Counted from the stretch's first letter, positions 28,801 to 37,066 are shown. The stretch: DNA of 64,000 nt from Zelonia costaricensis (GCA_030849075.1 JASAOO010003503.1:17504-81503), one strand, 5' to 3'. Translations and numbers: made by a program. Notes: a model not told the origin generated them from the letters alone.

Positions 28801-28897
28801 CCGCGGCCGGTTTTGCGGTGCTTGCCGTCTGCGTAGAAATAGAACTGCTACCGCCGGTTGGCAGACACGCAGGCGCGGCGACAGAGGCCTCAGCCAT
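16856..28897 (-). CDS. Giant membrane-anchored protein (4013 residues) with a degenerate EF-hand near its C-terminus; unknown function
   Basis: I do not recognise a family. The ATG at 28897 gives MAEASVAAPACL; upstream residues are repeat-derived and lie across a candidate acceptor. A hydrophobic segment at about 44-63 (LKACLIVGCGAGLLVYAGLL) followed by LRRRL suggests a signal anchor with the bulk on the side of the basic residues, probably the cytosol. Most of the chain is Ser/Gly/Ala/His/Gln-rich. Ordered islands include a basic Trp-rich stretch (about 975-1050), an Arg/Gln-rich predicted coiled coil (about 1985-2055), a block beginning near 3047 (MNRLKQYNKLLSDLLG), a block near 3442 (FPGERIVTFGDEWCLASRL), and about 3780-4013. 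The last contains NKSRRGCIAYEE (3942-3953), which keeps EF-hand positions Gly6, Ile8 and Glu12 but lacks Asp at 1, 3 and 5. A scaffold role is only a guess. Confidence 0.85.
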   Translation of the reverse strand: MAEASVAAPACLPTGGSSSISTQTASTAKPAAVVASSSHGARLKACLIVGCGAGLLVYAGLLLRRRLTRPPPPPRATCPLANNTISLLRDLHDGPFRFGDPTPFAMAARAEATRRIRRQQRERRRLRRRMRAQLYRTKSLRPVPSRRAGLTAADADVNAAASLTVGPPSPHQDGDDEAEAAAVVAVTRSSRQQGRRVAPQAGSDDVLSPMDLGRSSGTSLTSFRAVYTDGDEESGPAGADSSGGGPPHNPTSVHALQGPLALTSRGAKDTLSSSAPSLGSAASLATLISRAESDSGTFITNGSGTTSSAEFPFSRTPSSSSVTSTTETSFSGTYESRSRTASSPVASSGASTSSQGGGSSLLAMTTASATGPDGVPWTKVPIHGCSTSGLQSLSQHQPPQLQQHCPPSTPLPPAGYRGPGAPPPPPLPPAAPLPHGQLHDATGSSGNLSQHPASGSASHGQSSSYTPSVTGAVATHAARYQVQQLWGGASSPVPSLHANSSSTTGALSGGYGHAGQSTATAGASSTNYSAGVSGAAAAAAAAGGGCATPELLTYSGLGVTSPPVPSSPALAAAGGGGRGGGEDEDAYRYSAAMYGPPLFATEMDVSDALAELRSSACYSADRPPGAGLLGGSGTGNSAGGVGPGSVNMSSSGVMASFAGGSLMAAGGGLMHHMSPSVTGAASQHQPHQHHGRTGSCFAGCGCVSMASSSTHHHQPQRTHHHSRQHSPPASGSSVQQHSQPQPPHLSGSYNRGQGAFSGTSTSTSTTICVGSPSPSRQRGSSGAAAPAPRLANGLLQPLTYTQPLQLQQLQPPTPASAAGAAVVQQTPDTSGSGHHHRRHRHRQRTDSTARRSANVSPVVPSQPQTVTSPLAPSGFYTGSGSGTRYAGSERATAASESVGDGSLTHLSATAPLSRASSVLRRSITRGGGGGGGSGGAPHGSGHGVHSGHGNHSFRSTNSALRHAGNNAHSRHRSSAGRLRKWWRRTRRHLRRDMGVAWVVVRWNALLAWRRVVDGLRAATESTRTTARWGVETTRTSLAAALTWPWRRVRERRAATAAAAAAAAAALQSRSDGTDAEKSAAPPASGEPPVDAAAAAAEAAAAAEAKRGGLLVTDASDEALRKIVELLEPTPGRVPTVAVIRAPLGYDVSTDAESLWKALHIDSTSSEEGLVDVLILEELKTGPLPTSPVPAAGVPAEARGSTDDSGDGGAADKAAIDDADEDIPRVARKLPRNSLSFASATPQPAGDKARLPGGATEATASTATTAPAPAQLRISFELYPAHLFYSYVLRAALLQEKDLALRRAAADLFGGCADIDGGGDGGVGSAATGAATGDRLGGGLAAGAGGLSLTPASPLSLVRAFSSTFGVASPVDSTAAGAVPGGASTPHVLGHPTAARSPLLGGGPMENYCLSPLSPGHFRRQQAALSRQTAAPTALHGGLDGGVVVSGGGACALGPTTLSTGAVGSGGGGGGGWGCGTGVGASSPVTLPGAPSSATASPHVVVRLSDSYSFPAMPPQMVMSPLLGTAQGGGGGGGAGHVAPLSALLPAPLIGAGGGGGVFGGAAGLPGCGSGAGGGAGGGGGVGGPPLARRSLLGGVASSGSMMGLANAAASAGAASTPGLYGASGCGGNDSAFKRVISETEVVLYIHVLRTAVGDGATTTTALPSSSGSDMELEDDAVDDADSAAGTSSPCTPYRRLHARIPRPNSSSRNAAAGNGISSDEVEADGLEPDDEDDAGLTLNDLRQRELEPQMLLRYRVRAYKLGTRSQTAIGAAVQYAQDHVQKWYDEAREMLQVLPATTAAPKSGNIAAAAAGVRSVPSAMSTPSLTVSGSPPALRSTDSGGRLASSVGVSEVGMSSPCLPGRPPRPARPRPAGLAMLSLNNVPLPSASDLDRVEGRYGTTTTTASPTRLSAATRGPVQLPAWAMEVLIRRESMRETLVRDLKEKAFRVCAIPLPDMRVHRILPPAVPRYATAHARGFPLSRTFAEEVLSQQRALQLILLQRERENQRVIAARIRQEQRRLERQERHRQARRARAAARRQASLERQQRKEQRQQWRHLALWRRESADGESLKDRLAGSMNPVAIVSRVASIVKHASVSSIHRSGGASHDGHPQPAGGFAAAVAAAVVRCVHARAAGEEVCAACAEAISAAPAGYGTARHRHGFPAATGKCAAPGSVARSEASNGVEGALTAAGAGRHGPDAPNTSGVETSSSSAMASAGTSLPLLRRPVSTEVDLNNMAGGSDTASFGSPTDMQHAGQPATGGEAGRDHRGSASADGPGPALTLPAPRVVTQGGEGGCASPVPFAAWPGSSNNTSGVMKPVLSGGAAGGAAAAAAAAATGAAAAAVAGAMTAATRSTNWTAVHTATNANTSVTPPPPSLGSSGVAGAGSPTAQGHGSDAAGCGPSDSASTPASLSGGGGGGALQSHFGPWPTFSPTAGGTGPGSCGGNAPATSSNSSGSAAMAAGAASAGSRSTPSPTSLASGAASLCFSSGPSRSVAAATSVSDRGFPSMPPPPPPPPHAPHTASGASWSPPTTPGALPRTGSYTQDAVAGVAGGGGRGPASERSDNSPASCLRSPPDAAAATHAVTRHASLDFSPAGAAGSPGAAAAASAGFHHFHGPSGSLHQRSLSSTSGSGPTPPRMPGASATLLKPSNSLMNLDDVGLTGVSAGPRLPSHRHTSSESSRPQSSPVPPDDGSGGSGGGGLPGASLASAPLVVPNNSMYGTFDAYYGHSVVTPQAVLLRQQAQVAAVAGLTAAAAAAAGASPGSSTSTPGASPSPRHRKATSSSAGAAAAAVATGSASSAATAASNSTARHGAAPGAARDSVDGVEVPSGTRSSAAASAAPANGFSHAPPPAASAPAHLQQQQPPVAAQPATSNVHLHVPRNGPRRTGSGLLPYTYSADSVSSLYGTTHYPLYQYPDDPCNGSGAAYSSGSPPASTVMGGGGGSGSCSNANGGAGGGLYAYGGVSKAGASYVLGASGAAATQIYSSGASMTGRAGAGGSVDGRHHAAADWGAHTRPPRMVDSPVEGGAGGAQAPPPPLLPALAQDTHMNRLKQYNKLLSDLLGVAGGPMRSGISFYYTYGDATALLYNASIRAPCDEDILELLDQHHWFVQAQQQMLQSRDAQGGGAVPGPRTDGGADEAAVVSAAGPESEAGWRALPPGSRNGSRNGPLTPPPPAAQAAANGGGVAGGAPGAAAGYPPAEDEGCSYIDYGDLAGLQDTTDALETEQVEAQRARNMRFYSIFEHLHHAYRAAVLETPCTSEGGGSPRTGGRGTTPVTAGAAGTATGASGFYAGLTGGVGNAYVITPGSGAAGASSSAATLVSGAGGSLGLHGVGFTGVAGNGVQQLGMRLGSLGAGGGHSGGVGGSAASAPRRLWRRVRALVAWVGSLFGLADAQPAFATADGGAAGGGAAATAAVAGGEDGLGSGRDAPFDAARLADFFPGERIVTFGDEWCLASRLDMHNGHFGLSPLQVWMAARYSRRFAGEVYLMDVIAAGSDPYYPAVRVLDEVVAHAVLYYHNHSLRDFVEDLEAELGLVYVPQTLWGRRALGLPDDEAEVQELEGLLYMAARRRQERRRRQRAQEKKQQQEKKAQHRARRRRRHHRDRSESATMQPPDAGSSTSPFGASATVPRRANNSLHLPPPLSTTSLVPADTAAVSGNVEGTVAAASPDDKSSPRRRPQPTASASTPSPRNHPTRASAAAPHAGDGFTATAGHSDDGRRAPVMLTPDSDAAEPPRVSTTAVTTPAGSPPRGRHSRLPPPQPHPQPRRSAEAEDRLEDEEMAEYTWIHLQGKDQEEDEEVFYGATAAAVAGLMGGDINVAPHVYDAVMEREVYDERMLLRELDHLKEFLVENRNVLSSAMLTTAGSNSLEAVFGVPATVFPFLLCARESVPFVSSVFESLSYHYGALTYDNFSKYIYDVYHHDRRDVVRHTPRLFRMVNKSRRGCIAYEELCGWMARKLSCGNNVQPNGHLLATSMSLRLPLALVAESRKDWDDSRCVLKTLSDCDDDEY

Positions 28898-28940
28898 GGC
28901 TGAAGAAAGGTCAGCGGTGCTTGGTGGAGCAACACAGGCG

Positions 28941-28992
28941 TCGTGTCTGTGTGTGGCGCGTGTGTGTGTGTGTAGGTGTGTGTGTGTGTGTA
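28941..28992. repeat. Imperfect (GT)n tract before the 4013-residue gene
   Basis: GT-rich on the plus strand with a few interruptions; CA in the transcript, 44-95 nt upstream of the ATG. Confidence 0.85.
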
Positions 28993-29011
28993 TGTACGCC
29001 TTCTTCCCGTG

Positions 29012-29052
29012 CTGCGAAGCGCACAGTGCAGGGTGGAGGGAGGGAGGGGGGC
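29012..29052 (-). promoter_or_regulatory. Candidate SL trans-splice acceptor for the 4013-residue gene
   Basis: A C/U run on the minus strand (about 29029-29051) is followed by the first AG (in GCAG) at 29013-29012, 115 nt before the ATG. The GT tract at 28941-28992 would then lie in the mature 5'UTR as CA. Confidence 0.4.
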
Positions 29053-29336
29053 AACTGGAGGGACGACACACGACGAGGGAAAGCGACGGCCGTTGTTCGA
29101 TGCGATTTTTTGGGGGGAAAGAGGAGAAGAAGGGTTGCGGGCGCGAACGTGCCGCCACACTCTCTTCACGGCGTCACAGAAGGGGGAGGGGGGGTCAACG
29201 GGGAGGAGGGTGCGTGTGGGAGTCAGGCAGGAAGACACTGACAAGCAGCTGCGGGGGAGGGGAGGGAGGGAGGGGACGTCGCCACGTGGACTCGGAGAAG
29301 GGGCTGAGCGTGGGTGTCGGCCCAACTTCCCGTGTA

Positions 29337-29401
29337 TCTGTGTGTGTGTGTGTGTGTGTCTGTCTGTGTGTCTGCGTCTGTGTGTGTGTGTGTGTGTGTG
29401 A
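29337..29401. repeat. (GT)n tract with TCTG interruptions
   Basis: A 65-bp GT-rich tract on the plus strand. A CA-rich tract of opposite phase lies 110 bp away at about 29511-29565, making a potential hairpin in the transcript. Confidence 0.85.
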
Positions 29402-31028
29402 CGTGGGTCCGGGTTGAGGGACGACGACGAGGAGAAGCGTGCGAAGAGCACCGCGGTCGGTAAAGCGAGAAGACGAAGAGAAGAAGCGACGTAAGGCGTT
29501 AAACAAAGCGCCCACACACACCCACACACACCCACACACACACCCACACACACACCCACACAGAAAGAGAAAGACACCCAAGCGCGCTCTGTGCGCGCAA
29601 GATGCCCTCGGGGTGGAGAAGCGAGCGCGTGTGAAGGCCCAGCACACGTGCCCGGTCCCCTTTGGCGGAAGAATGGTGCGAAGAGAAGAGGGGACGTGAA
29701 GAGGGTGCTGTGAACGCACTTACCAGCGAGTCCTTCCTGCAGCAACAGCAGGGGTCTTGCCTGGCAAGCCACTTATCCTTTCTCGGCTGGACTCGCAACC
29801 CCTCGTGCGTCACGTCACGGGCGGGGGTTAAGGCGCACACACGCACGCACACACACAAGGTGCCACGGGAATGTGGACGTTGTTGCGTGTCACACAGCCG
29901 CAAACCTGATGTCACACAGGGGACGGGGCAAACGGAGCCGTCAACCGGGCGCGAGCGACGCACACGTGGGTGCAGCCGTGTTGAAGGGTGGGGGGAGTGG
30001 GGGAGGATTGGGCGGAGGAGTGGGGGGGAGTGAGGCAGGCGCGGGATGGACAAGACGGTGCACAATTTTCTACGGTGACCGCTTCTTGGTACGCGCATGT
30101 GTGTGTGTGTGAGTGCTCGATCGTGAGGCCGGAGAAGGTGACGCGAAGGATTCTTGTAGGGTGGCAGGCGGCAAATCAACAACAACAATGGCGCCTTGTC
30201 TCACTTGTCAGCTGCGCCGCAACGATGGGTGCAGGGGCACCAACAACGAAGGGCGGAGCTGGGGAAGGGTTGCACGCGGAGGCCGTCCGTGCTTCCCACT
30301 TGAACGCGCGCGTGATGAGCGGGAGGGGAGAGAGGCGAGGATGCGCTCAGCGCCATGCGTATTACTTGATGGTACAGAGGGAGGTGAAGGACTGCGAAAG
30401 TGGAGGAGAGCGCCGGCCCGCTGCCCCACAGCGCACCGCAGCCCCCTCGCTCACGCACGAGCGAGGGCGCCCGCCTCCTCCTCCTCCTCCCCCCTGCTCA
30501 TGTCTCTCCGGCAGATGCCGGCGTGCGCTGAGGTGGGTGTTCTGCCCTCCTGAACTTCGCATCGTTGGCGTCGTCCCGAGGGGAGAGGGGACCAGCCCAC
30601 TGTTTCGAGACGCGCTTAATGTGGTGGGTTACTCGCACCTCGTGTTTACACGTGATCGGAGAAGAGAAGAGAAGAGAGTCCGAGGCGGACGTTGGCGCAA
30701 ACGCCGCGGCCCGTCCTCGCCGACACGGCGCGACATCAGCGCGCGCGCTCGGCCGAGTGCGAGATGGCGCCACGCCCGACGAGCGGGAGAGGCAGACCGC
30801 ACGACAAGGAGCACAAGGGCAGCGGCACCGTCATCGCATCGACTGATCACCAGGCATTGAGGTGAAGGCGAGAGAGGGAGGGGGGCGAGGGACACGTTGC
30901 GGCTCACCGCCGCCACTACGCGGCTCCGCTCCTGTGACGTGATGCACTGCCTTCGCCCCTGCGATACGCTCTCGCCCTCCCGCGCTTCCCTTGTCCTGTC
31001 ATACTCCTTCTCGCTGGCTCCCTGGACT

Positions 31029-31706
31029 CTACTCTGCCTTGCTGGCTGTCGACATCACCTGCTTCAGCAGGCGGCTCACGAGTGTTCCTGTCTCGCCCGC
31101 CACGCGGGACACCACGCTAAACATGTCCGCATCGCCGTACACGTCCTCCTCTGTGGTGGTGTCGGTCTTGCCCTTCTTCCCCGGTGGCTGCTCCGCCGCG
31201 ACGGCAGAGACGGTCTGGCTGCTCGGCTCGTCGCCGCGCGCCCGCTTCGTGCCTGGCAGCGACGGCTCCGTCACAGCCGCCACCCCCTCCTTACCCGCCG
31301 CCGCTGCGGCAGCCGCGGCGATCTTCTTCTGCTTCTCCAGTGTCGCGAGCTCCTGCAGCTTCTTGATGTACTCGGTAATTCGCTCAATCTTAAGGACGAG
31401 CTGCGTGTCGGTCGATCCCGACGACGCGGCAGCCGCACCGCCGCGCGTGCCGGCCCCCGTCAGTCGTGGCGCCGCCTTGTCGCCGCCCGCCACCTGCCGG
31501 TGCGTGATCTTGTCGAGCGCGTAGAGGGACAGGGCGATCGTGAAGGCGGCGGAGAGGTAAAGGCGGGCCTGCTCGTCGATCGTGTAGAAGGAAAGCAGCG
31601 TGTCCTCGTCGAGGTGCTGCAGCGCCGGCAGCAGTGTCGCACGAGCGACGGCCAGCCGCTTCGCCATCTCCTCCACAAGCGGTGCCACCTCGCTGTCAAC
31701 GTCCAT
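31029..31706 (-). CDS. C1D/Rrp47 (Lrp1)-like nuclear exosome cofactor
   Basis: 225 residues from the ATG at 31706. The first 70 residues are helical, with YTIDEQARLYLSAAFTIALS and LYALDKITHR. After a Gly/Ala-rich linker comes LVLKIERITEYIKKLQEL (about 103-120). This two-part pattern is that of the Sas10/Utp3/C1D family, where Rrp47/C1D binds the exosome nuclease Rrp6 and RNA during rRNA and snoRNA processing. The C-terminus is basic and Lys-rich (GTKRARG, PGKKGKTD), fitting RNA binding and nuclear entry. The usual conserved Pro-Lys-His-Pro region between the helices is replaced by the Gly/Ala linker, so the assignment rests on the helices and size. Another Sas10/Utp3 family member is the main alternative. 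The upstream in-frame extension is dropped because it runs through CA-repeat sequence. Confidence 0.7.
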   Translation of the reverse strand: MDVDSEVAPLVEEMAKRLAVARATLLPALQHLDEDTLLSFYTIDEQARLYLSAAFTIALSLYALDKITHRQVAGGDKAAPRLTGAGTRGGAAAASSGSTDTQLVLKIERITEYIKKLQELATLEKQKKIAAAAAAAAGKEGVAAVTEPSLPGTKRARGDEPSSQTVSAVAAEQPPGKKGKTDTTTEEDVYGDADMFSVVSRVAGETGTLVSRLLKQVMSTASKAE

Positions 31707-32910
31707 GTGTGCTGCACTTCTGGGTCTGCGCGTGTGCGTGCGTGTGCTTGTGTGTTTTGGGGTGTGGTAGAGCAGATCTGCCGAGTTGATACGGGGAATT
31801 GTGTGGGCCCAAGGTAGAGCTTCAAAGACAAGCGAGCTGAGGCAGACTACAGGCGTTGATGTGTGTGTGTTTGTGTGTATGGGTGTGTCGATCCGGGAGA
31901 TGAAGCGAATAAAAGAGAAAGTTGGGGCGAAGGGTATCGAGGCAGCCAAAGCCAGCGCAGCGACACTCTGCTGGTTGTCTCGCTCGATGTGCCAAGCGAC
32001 GGTTTGGTGGATGCCCACGGCCGCGGTGAAGGGGGGAAAGACGCATCGCCGCACCAGCTGATGCCTTCTCGCGCGCCCGCCCCCCCCCTTCCTCTCTCCT
32101 CCCATTCTGGGAACGAGTCTCCACCTCCACAGGCTGCGCCACCGATGTCCCCTCCCACACGGCGTTCGGAAGAGGCGGGAGTCACTCTCCACTCACGCGG
32201 TCGGTCGGCAACGCGCAGGAGCACTTCTCCAGACCGAGCGCCTGCGTATCGACGCACGCTCGTCACGCGTCGTTTCGCAGCGTCCGTTCTTTGTGTTTCT
32301 GCCCGTGGCGCGCGTCAGGGCGCGGAGCGGACGCACACCGATCCCAGGGGGGGGGGGCACGCGGATACAAGCACGGTGCACTCAAGCCCTCGGCCTACGG
32401 GGTGGGGGGGGGGACGAGGGGCCGGTGGGGAGGAGGAGGAGCAAGGCAATCTCCGCTCCCGCTGTCTCTGCCTGGCAGAACCGCCTTCATTCTCCGCCGA
32501 CTCGCACGCGCTGATACGACGCAGTCTCCCCACTCGATTCTCGCTCTTCGGCACACTGTCCCCCCTTTGGCCACCGCCACCACCTCACCCCTCGTCAGCG
32601 CGACGTCGCGGTGCTTCAACAAGCGGGCCGTGCGGCGTATAGGGGGGAGGGGAGGGGAGGCATGATGAGTAAAGTGGTGGAGGAGGAAGAAGAAGCCGTG
32701 GCCGGCACTGTCCATCCACACGACAGGAAACAGGCACACACACACACCCACACACGCAGACACACACCTACAGTCACGCCATCGGGTGGCTGTGGCCAGC
32801 CGCAACAGCGGCAACGGCGAGCCTTACACAGCTCGAAGCCGCGCCGGTTGTGCGTCTCGCAGCCCCGTGATCGGCTACCTGCCTCCCCCCCCCCCCCGCG
32901 CTCCGCCTCA
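31707..32910. other. 1.2-kb spacer between lipin and the C1D-like gene; no gene seen
   Basis: A CA tract lies near the lipin stop (32734-32767). GT-rich tracts lie near the C1D-like start (about 31728-31765 and 31859-31887). C and G runs are scattered between. Confidence 0.7.
31848..31929 (-). promoter_or_regulatory. Candidate SL trans-splice acceptor for the C1D-like gene
   Basis: A U-rich pyrimidine run (about 31893-31927) is followed by a CA-rich stretch without AG, then the first AG at 31849-31848. A nearer pyrimidine run with AG at 31821-31820 is an alternative. Confidence 0.3.
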
Positions 32911-35900
32911 TCACTGCTTCGGGGACGCCGGCTCACTCAACGTCCCCCTCGGGCTCGGGGCAAGAGAGGCGCCACTGCCCGACGGCGGAGCCAGCGGCGA
33001 AGCGGGTGACTGAGCTGCGTAGTAGTACTCGCGCGCGTCCGGGTGCGACAGGGCCCGCTGCTTCGCCTCCTCGCGCAGCTGCGCCACCCGCTGCGTTTGC
33101 GGCGACGGCGGCGCCTCCACCGGGCGGGCGCGGCTGAAGGAGAACGAAGCGAAGAACCCGCGACCACCGCCGCCGCCGCCGCCGCTCTCCTTGGCCGCCG
33201 CCTGCATGGCCGGTGGTGGCGGCAGTGGCTCCGGCGGGCCAGGCGCCGGCTGCGGCAGCACAATCCTCGATCCCGACACCACCACATCAGCCGCTGCGTC
33301 CTCTACTGGGCCTGTGGTGGTGCCCTCCCCGTCGTCGTAGCCGCTCACCGCCACAGCGGTGTTGCCGCGACTGACAGCCCCACTGGGCGAGCCCGACGCT
33401 GGCGCCTTCGCCGCCGGTGTGGGGGTGGGCGAGATGGGCGACGCGGCTGCCGGCCCGTGCACCGGGCTGCGGTGCGGCGTCTTGGCGTGGGTTCCACGTC
33501 CTGCGAGCACGCCTCCGCCGTTGGGAGAGAGGAGCGAGCCGCTGGTGCTGTTGGACGTGGCCACGGCAGGCAGCGTCTTCTTGTTGCTGGGCTTCGATGG
33601 CGCCTTGGCAGGGGTTGCCGCAATCAGGTCCCGTGGATCCATGCGCCAGAACGCGTACGACGAGAACTCCGGGTCGGCCGGCATCTCCTCCTTCTCGGGC
33701 ACGGCGACGCCGGCGCCGCTGCCAACGTGGCGGGCATCACCGTGCTCGTCGTGATCGTTGTTGAGGTCGCTGAAGGTGGCGCGCTGGCCGCGGTTGTACC
33801 CGCGGCGGGTGTTCGCAGGAGCCACAGTGGGCTTTGCGCAGGCGCCGGGCAGCGGCGAAGCGGCGGCCGGCTGCGGCGGCTGTGGCGCCGACGAAGACGG
33901 ATTCGTAGCTGTGCCACGCTGCACACCTGCAGGGGTGGGTGCCGCCGCTGCCGCCGCCGCAGCAGCAGCAGCAGACGCCGTGGTGCCGCCGGATGCCACG
34001 GGTTTCGAACTCCCCACGCCTTCGCCTCCGTGCACGCCCGCCCCTGCGTCGCCCACGTCGACGCGCACCGAGTTCACGAGACTGAAGGCCGCCGACGCGT
34101 GCCGGGGAAGGGTGCCACCACCAGCGGCGTCTTCCTCGCTGCCGTGGGGCGCCGCGGGCATACATGGAGGGGCCACCGAGCCCGCGTTCGAGGACTCCCC
34201 ATTCGCGTACTCGCCCACGTCAGACGAGTCGGACGTCACTGACGACACGGAGGACGCCGACGACGACGACGCGGAGGCGGAGCGGTGGAGCAGCCCGCGT
34301 GCGTAGGCGTGCCGGTCCTGCCCCGAGCGCCGGCCACCACCGCTGCTGCCGCTTGCATGACCAGCGGCAGCAGACACAGCCCCCCCAGCGCCGCTCGCCT
34401 CGGCCTCACCGGCGCGCTGCAGGTGCCGCGGCGCGCGCAGCACGACCGGGTGGCGCTTGACCGGCGGGAACGTGACGTCGACGAGGTGCCCGAGATCGCG
34501 GTACGTTTGCTTCACGAGGCACACGTGCAGCACACTAGACGGGTCGATGATGAAGATCTTGTGCGTGGGGATGCCCGCGGCGTCGTAGCTGATCACGTCG
34601 TTGTAGCGATTGCCGAAGCCGGCGAAGAACGGCTTCGTTGTTGGCGGGAAGGCCGCCCGCACGCTGGTGAGGCACGCGATCTTGAAGACGTGGGACTGCT
34701 TGGACACTTCCTGCGTGAGGGCCGTGAAGAAGCGCTGCGGGGCGGTCAGCACTGGCCCCATCGGCAGCCGCACCCCGTCCTGCTGCAGGGTGAACAGGTA
34801 CGTCTTGGTCTGGTTGATCTGCGATACGCTGCGGGCCGTGAGGTAGACCATGCGGTAGCCGTTGCCCTCGATCTTTGAGTACAAGTTGCAGATCCCAGGG
34901 TGCGTCCAGTCCGCACCCTTGCCCAGCATCGCGTAGAAGTGCCCCAGCAGGTCGCTCTTCGTGATCGTGCCGTCCACGTCACTCACGACGAGCCGGTCAG
35001 TCCAGTTCCAAAGGAAGATGTTGCACGAGACGGCCACGATGTCACCCTTGTCCTTGCGCGCAAGGTAGCGCACCGCGTTGCAGCCCTCGCGCAGACGCAG
35101 CTTCCACAGGTCCGCCTCGACAGGGATGAGGGTGCGCGTGAAGTACGGACCGCCGCCGCTGACGCCGGTGCTGGGCAGCAGCCCCACCGGCCGCCCCTCC
35201 GCATCGACCACCTCGTCGGCGTTGCCGAAGCTGCCAGAGGCGCCGCTGAAGGCGCTGCGGCTGGACGTCGTTGGCAGTGCCGCGTCCCCGGCATCCTTGC
35301 CAGCCGGTCCTGGCTGTTGGTTCTCCGCTATGGGCGTCGTGTGCGGAGACGAGGGGGGCGGCGCCGACCCCGGACACAGCAGCCGTGTGGGCCCCCCGGG
35401 CGGGGTCGAGGTCGGGGGGGCGGCGGGCCCGGCGTGGCGGGCCGCCTTACCGCGCCCCGAGCCCGGCGCCGCACCCGGCGAGGAGTCCGCGCTGCCGGCG
35501 CCGTAGCCGAAACCGGGCGTGCCATCCGGCAGCGACACGCCGCTCGTAACGCTGCTTGCGAAGGAGGCGCTGCCGAGCAGGTTCTCGCCGTCCGCGCCGT
35601 AGAGGCCCGCGGCGTAGTCGCCGTCGGCCTCAATGGGATCAAGGAAGTACGCGTCTTCGTCCTCCACCTTGTAGCTGTCGGTGCTGCCGCTGCGTGAGGC
35701 GGCCGAAGAGGGCGCGCGTGCAGCGCCGCTCGTTGGCGGGGACCGACCCGGGGCGGTAGGCTCCGGCGCGCCGGCTGCTGCCTTGCCTTTCTTATCTTCG
35801 CCTCCAGCGTCGTGCGGTGCCGTGGCAGGCGATGTGGTGGCGCTGGTGGCCGCCGCCGCCGCCGCAGTGGCAGTGCTGGCAGCGGGAGGGGTGCTCGATA

Positions 35901-36086
35901 CCGAGCTCTCCTGCTCACCACCTGCACTGCCCGCTGCCGCCGCGGGCATGGGCGATGTCAGCTCACCGTGATCGGCACTCACAACTGACGCCGCCGCCGC
36001 CGCTCCCGCTGCAGGGGGTGTGGCAGCAGCAGCAGCAGCAGCCGCATCGACGCCGCCGCTGTCCTCCGCCACGTCGCCGTCCGCCT

Positions 36087-36118
<32 letters not shown>

Positions 36119-37041
36119 CCGACCTGCCCCTCCTCCTGTGCGGACTTCAGCAGGTACGCGTCCCCGGCAAGGCCCATGCGCAACAGACGCTTGCGCGACT
36201 TCTCCGCCGCCGCCATGGCGCGCAGCGCCAGCCGCGCCTCCTGCGCGTCCCCGGCGGAGTGGATCGCGCGTGTCTCGATGGTGAGGTGGCCGTCGTCGGC
36301 GGTGTGCAGCAGCGGCAGATTCGCGACCGAGTCCTGCGAGCCGGAGTGGTGCTCCGTGAGGGGGCCGTCGCCGCCGCGCCTCGCACCCGCCGCCCCGCCG
36401 CCAGCCGCCGCGGAGTCGGGCGGTCCGGGCATCACCGGGCTCGAGGCCGGCGCCGCAAGCGCCGGGGACTGCGGCGGTGCCGCGGCGGCTGGCGGCGCGG
36501 GCGGGGACTCGGGGCGGATGGGTAAGTGCTGCAGTTCGGTGTCGTCGATGCTGAGCGTCTCGCCCTCGCCCACCGTGCTGCCGAGGGAGCCGGCCGTCTG
36601 CAGCACCAGGGCCGCCTCGTCCGTCATCACGCCACTGCCACCGCCGCCGCCCGCACCCGCACCACTGCCACTCCCGGCACCGGCAGCGGTGGTGTGGCGG
36701 GCTGGTGCGGCACCGCCAGGTGCACGGGGTTCCTTGCGACCAGCCCCACTGCCGCCGCCGCCGCCGTGATGCCCCGCCTCCCCGAAAGTGCCGTACGTCG
36801 GCTGCAACCAGTACGCCTCGCCGCCCTTGCCGATCTTCATGACGGCGGTGGTGAGGTCGCCGTTCACCTCGACCTGCACGACGCGGCCCTGGTTGCTCCA
36901 AATCTGAGCCCGCCCGAAGCGGACGTTGAAGGGGGTGCTGTGCAGCGTGCCATCCTTGTGCCGGATGACGATGACGTCGTTGGCGCGGCTGGACTGATCA
37001 AAGTGGTTGAGATTGAACAGGCCGCCGAGGGTGGAGATCAT
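32911..37041 (-). CDS. Lipin, Mg-dependent phosphatidate phosphatase
   Basis: 1376 residues. Lipins dephosphorylate phosphatidate to diacylglycerol for triglyceride and phospholipid synthesis, moving between cytosol, ER and nucleus. The N-LIP domain is at about 1-80 (NDVIVIRHKDGTLHSTPFNV, RFGRAQIW, KIGKGGEAYW). The C-LIP HAD domain spans about 625-900: CNIFLWNWTDRLVVSDVDGT, with the DxDxT catalytic motif DVDGT at 688-692, then TKSDLLGHFYAMLGKGADWT, GYRMVYLTAR and FAGFGNRYNDVISY. The motif is DVDGT where animals have DIDGT, which keeps both aspartates. The roughly 540 residues between the domains and the roughly 470 after them are low-complexity, including an Asp run near residue 310 encoded by GTC repeats at about 36098-36121. 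The start (MISTLGGLFN) replaces the usual N-terminal amphipathic helix region and is the first ATG after a short predicted 5'UTR. Confidence 0.93.
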
Positions 37042-37066
37042 GATGATGGCGGTGGCGGTGCTTGTC

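Larger units (their letters stand above)
28898..31028. other. 2.1-kb spacer between the C1D-like gene and the 4013-residue gene; no gene seen
   Basis: GT tracts at about 28941-28992, 29337-29401 and 30098-30112. CA-rich tracts at about 29511-29565 (CCCACACACA units) and 29839-29860. Open frames on both strands around 30000-30900 lack domain signals and have Arg/Ser-rich shadow composition. Confidence 0.65.
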
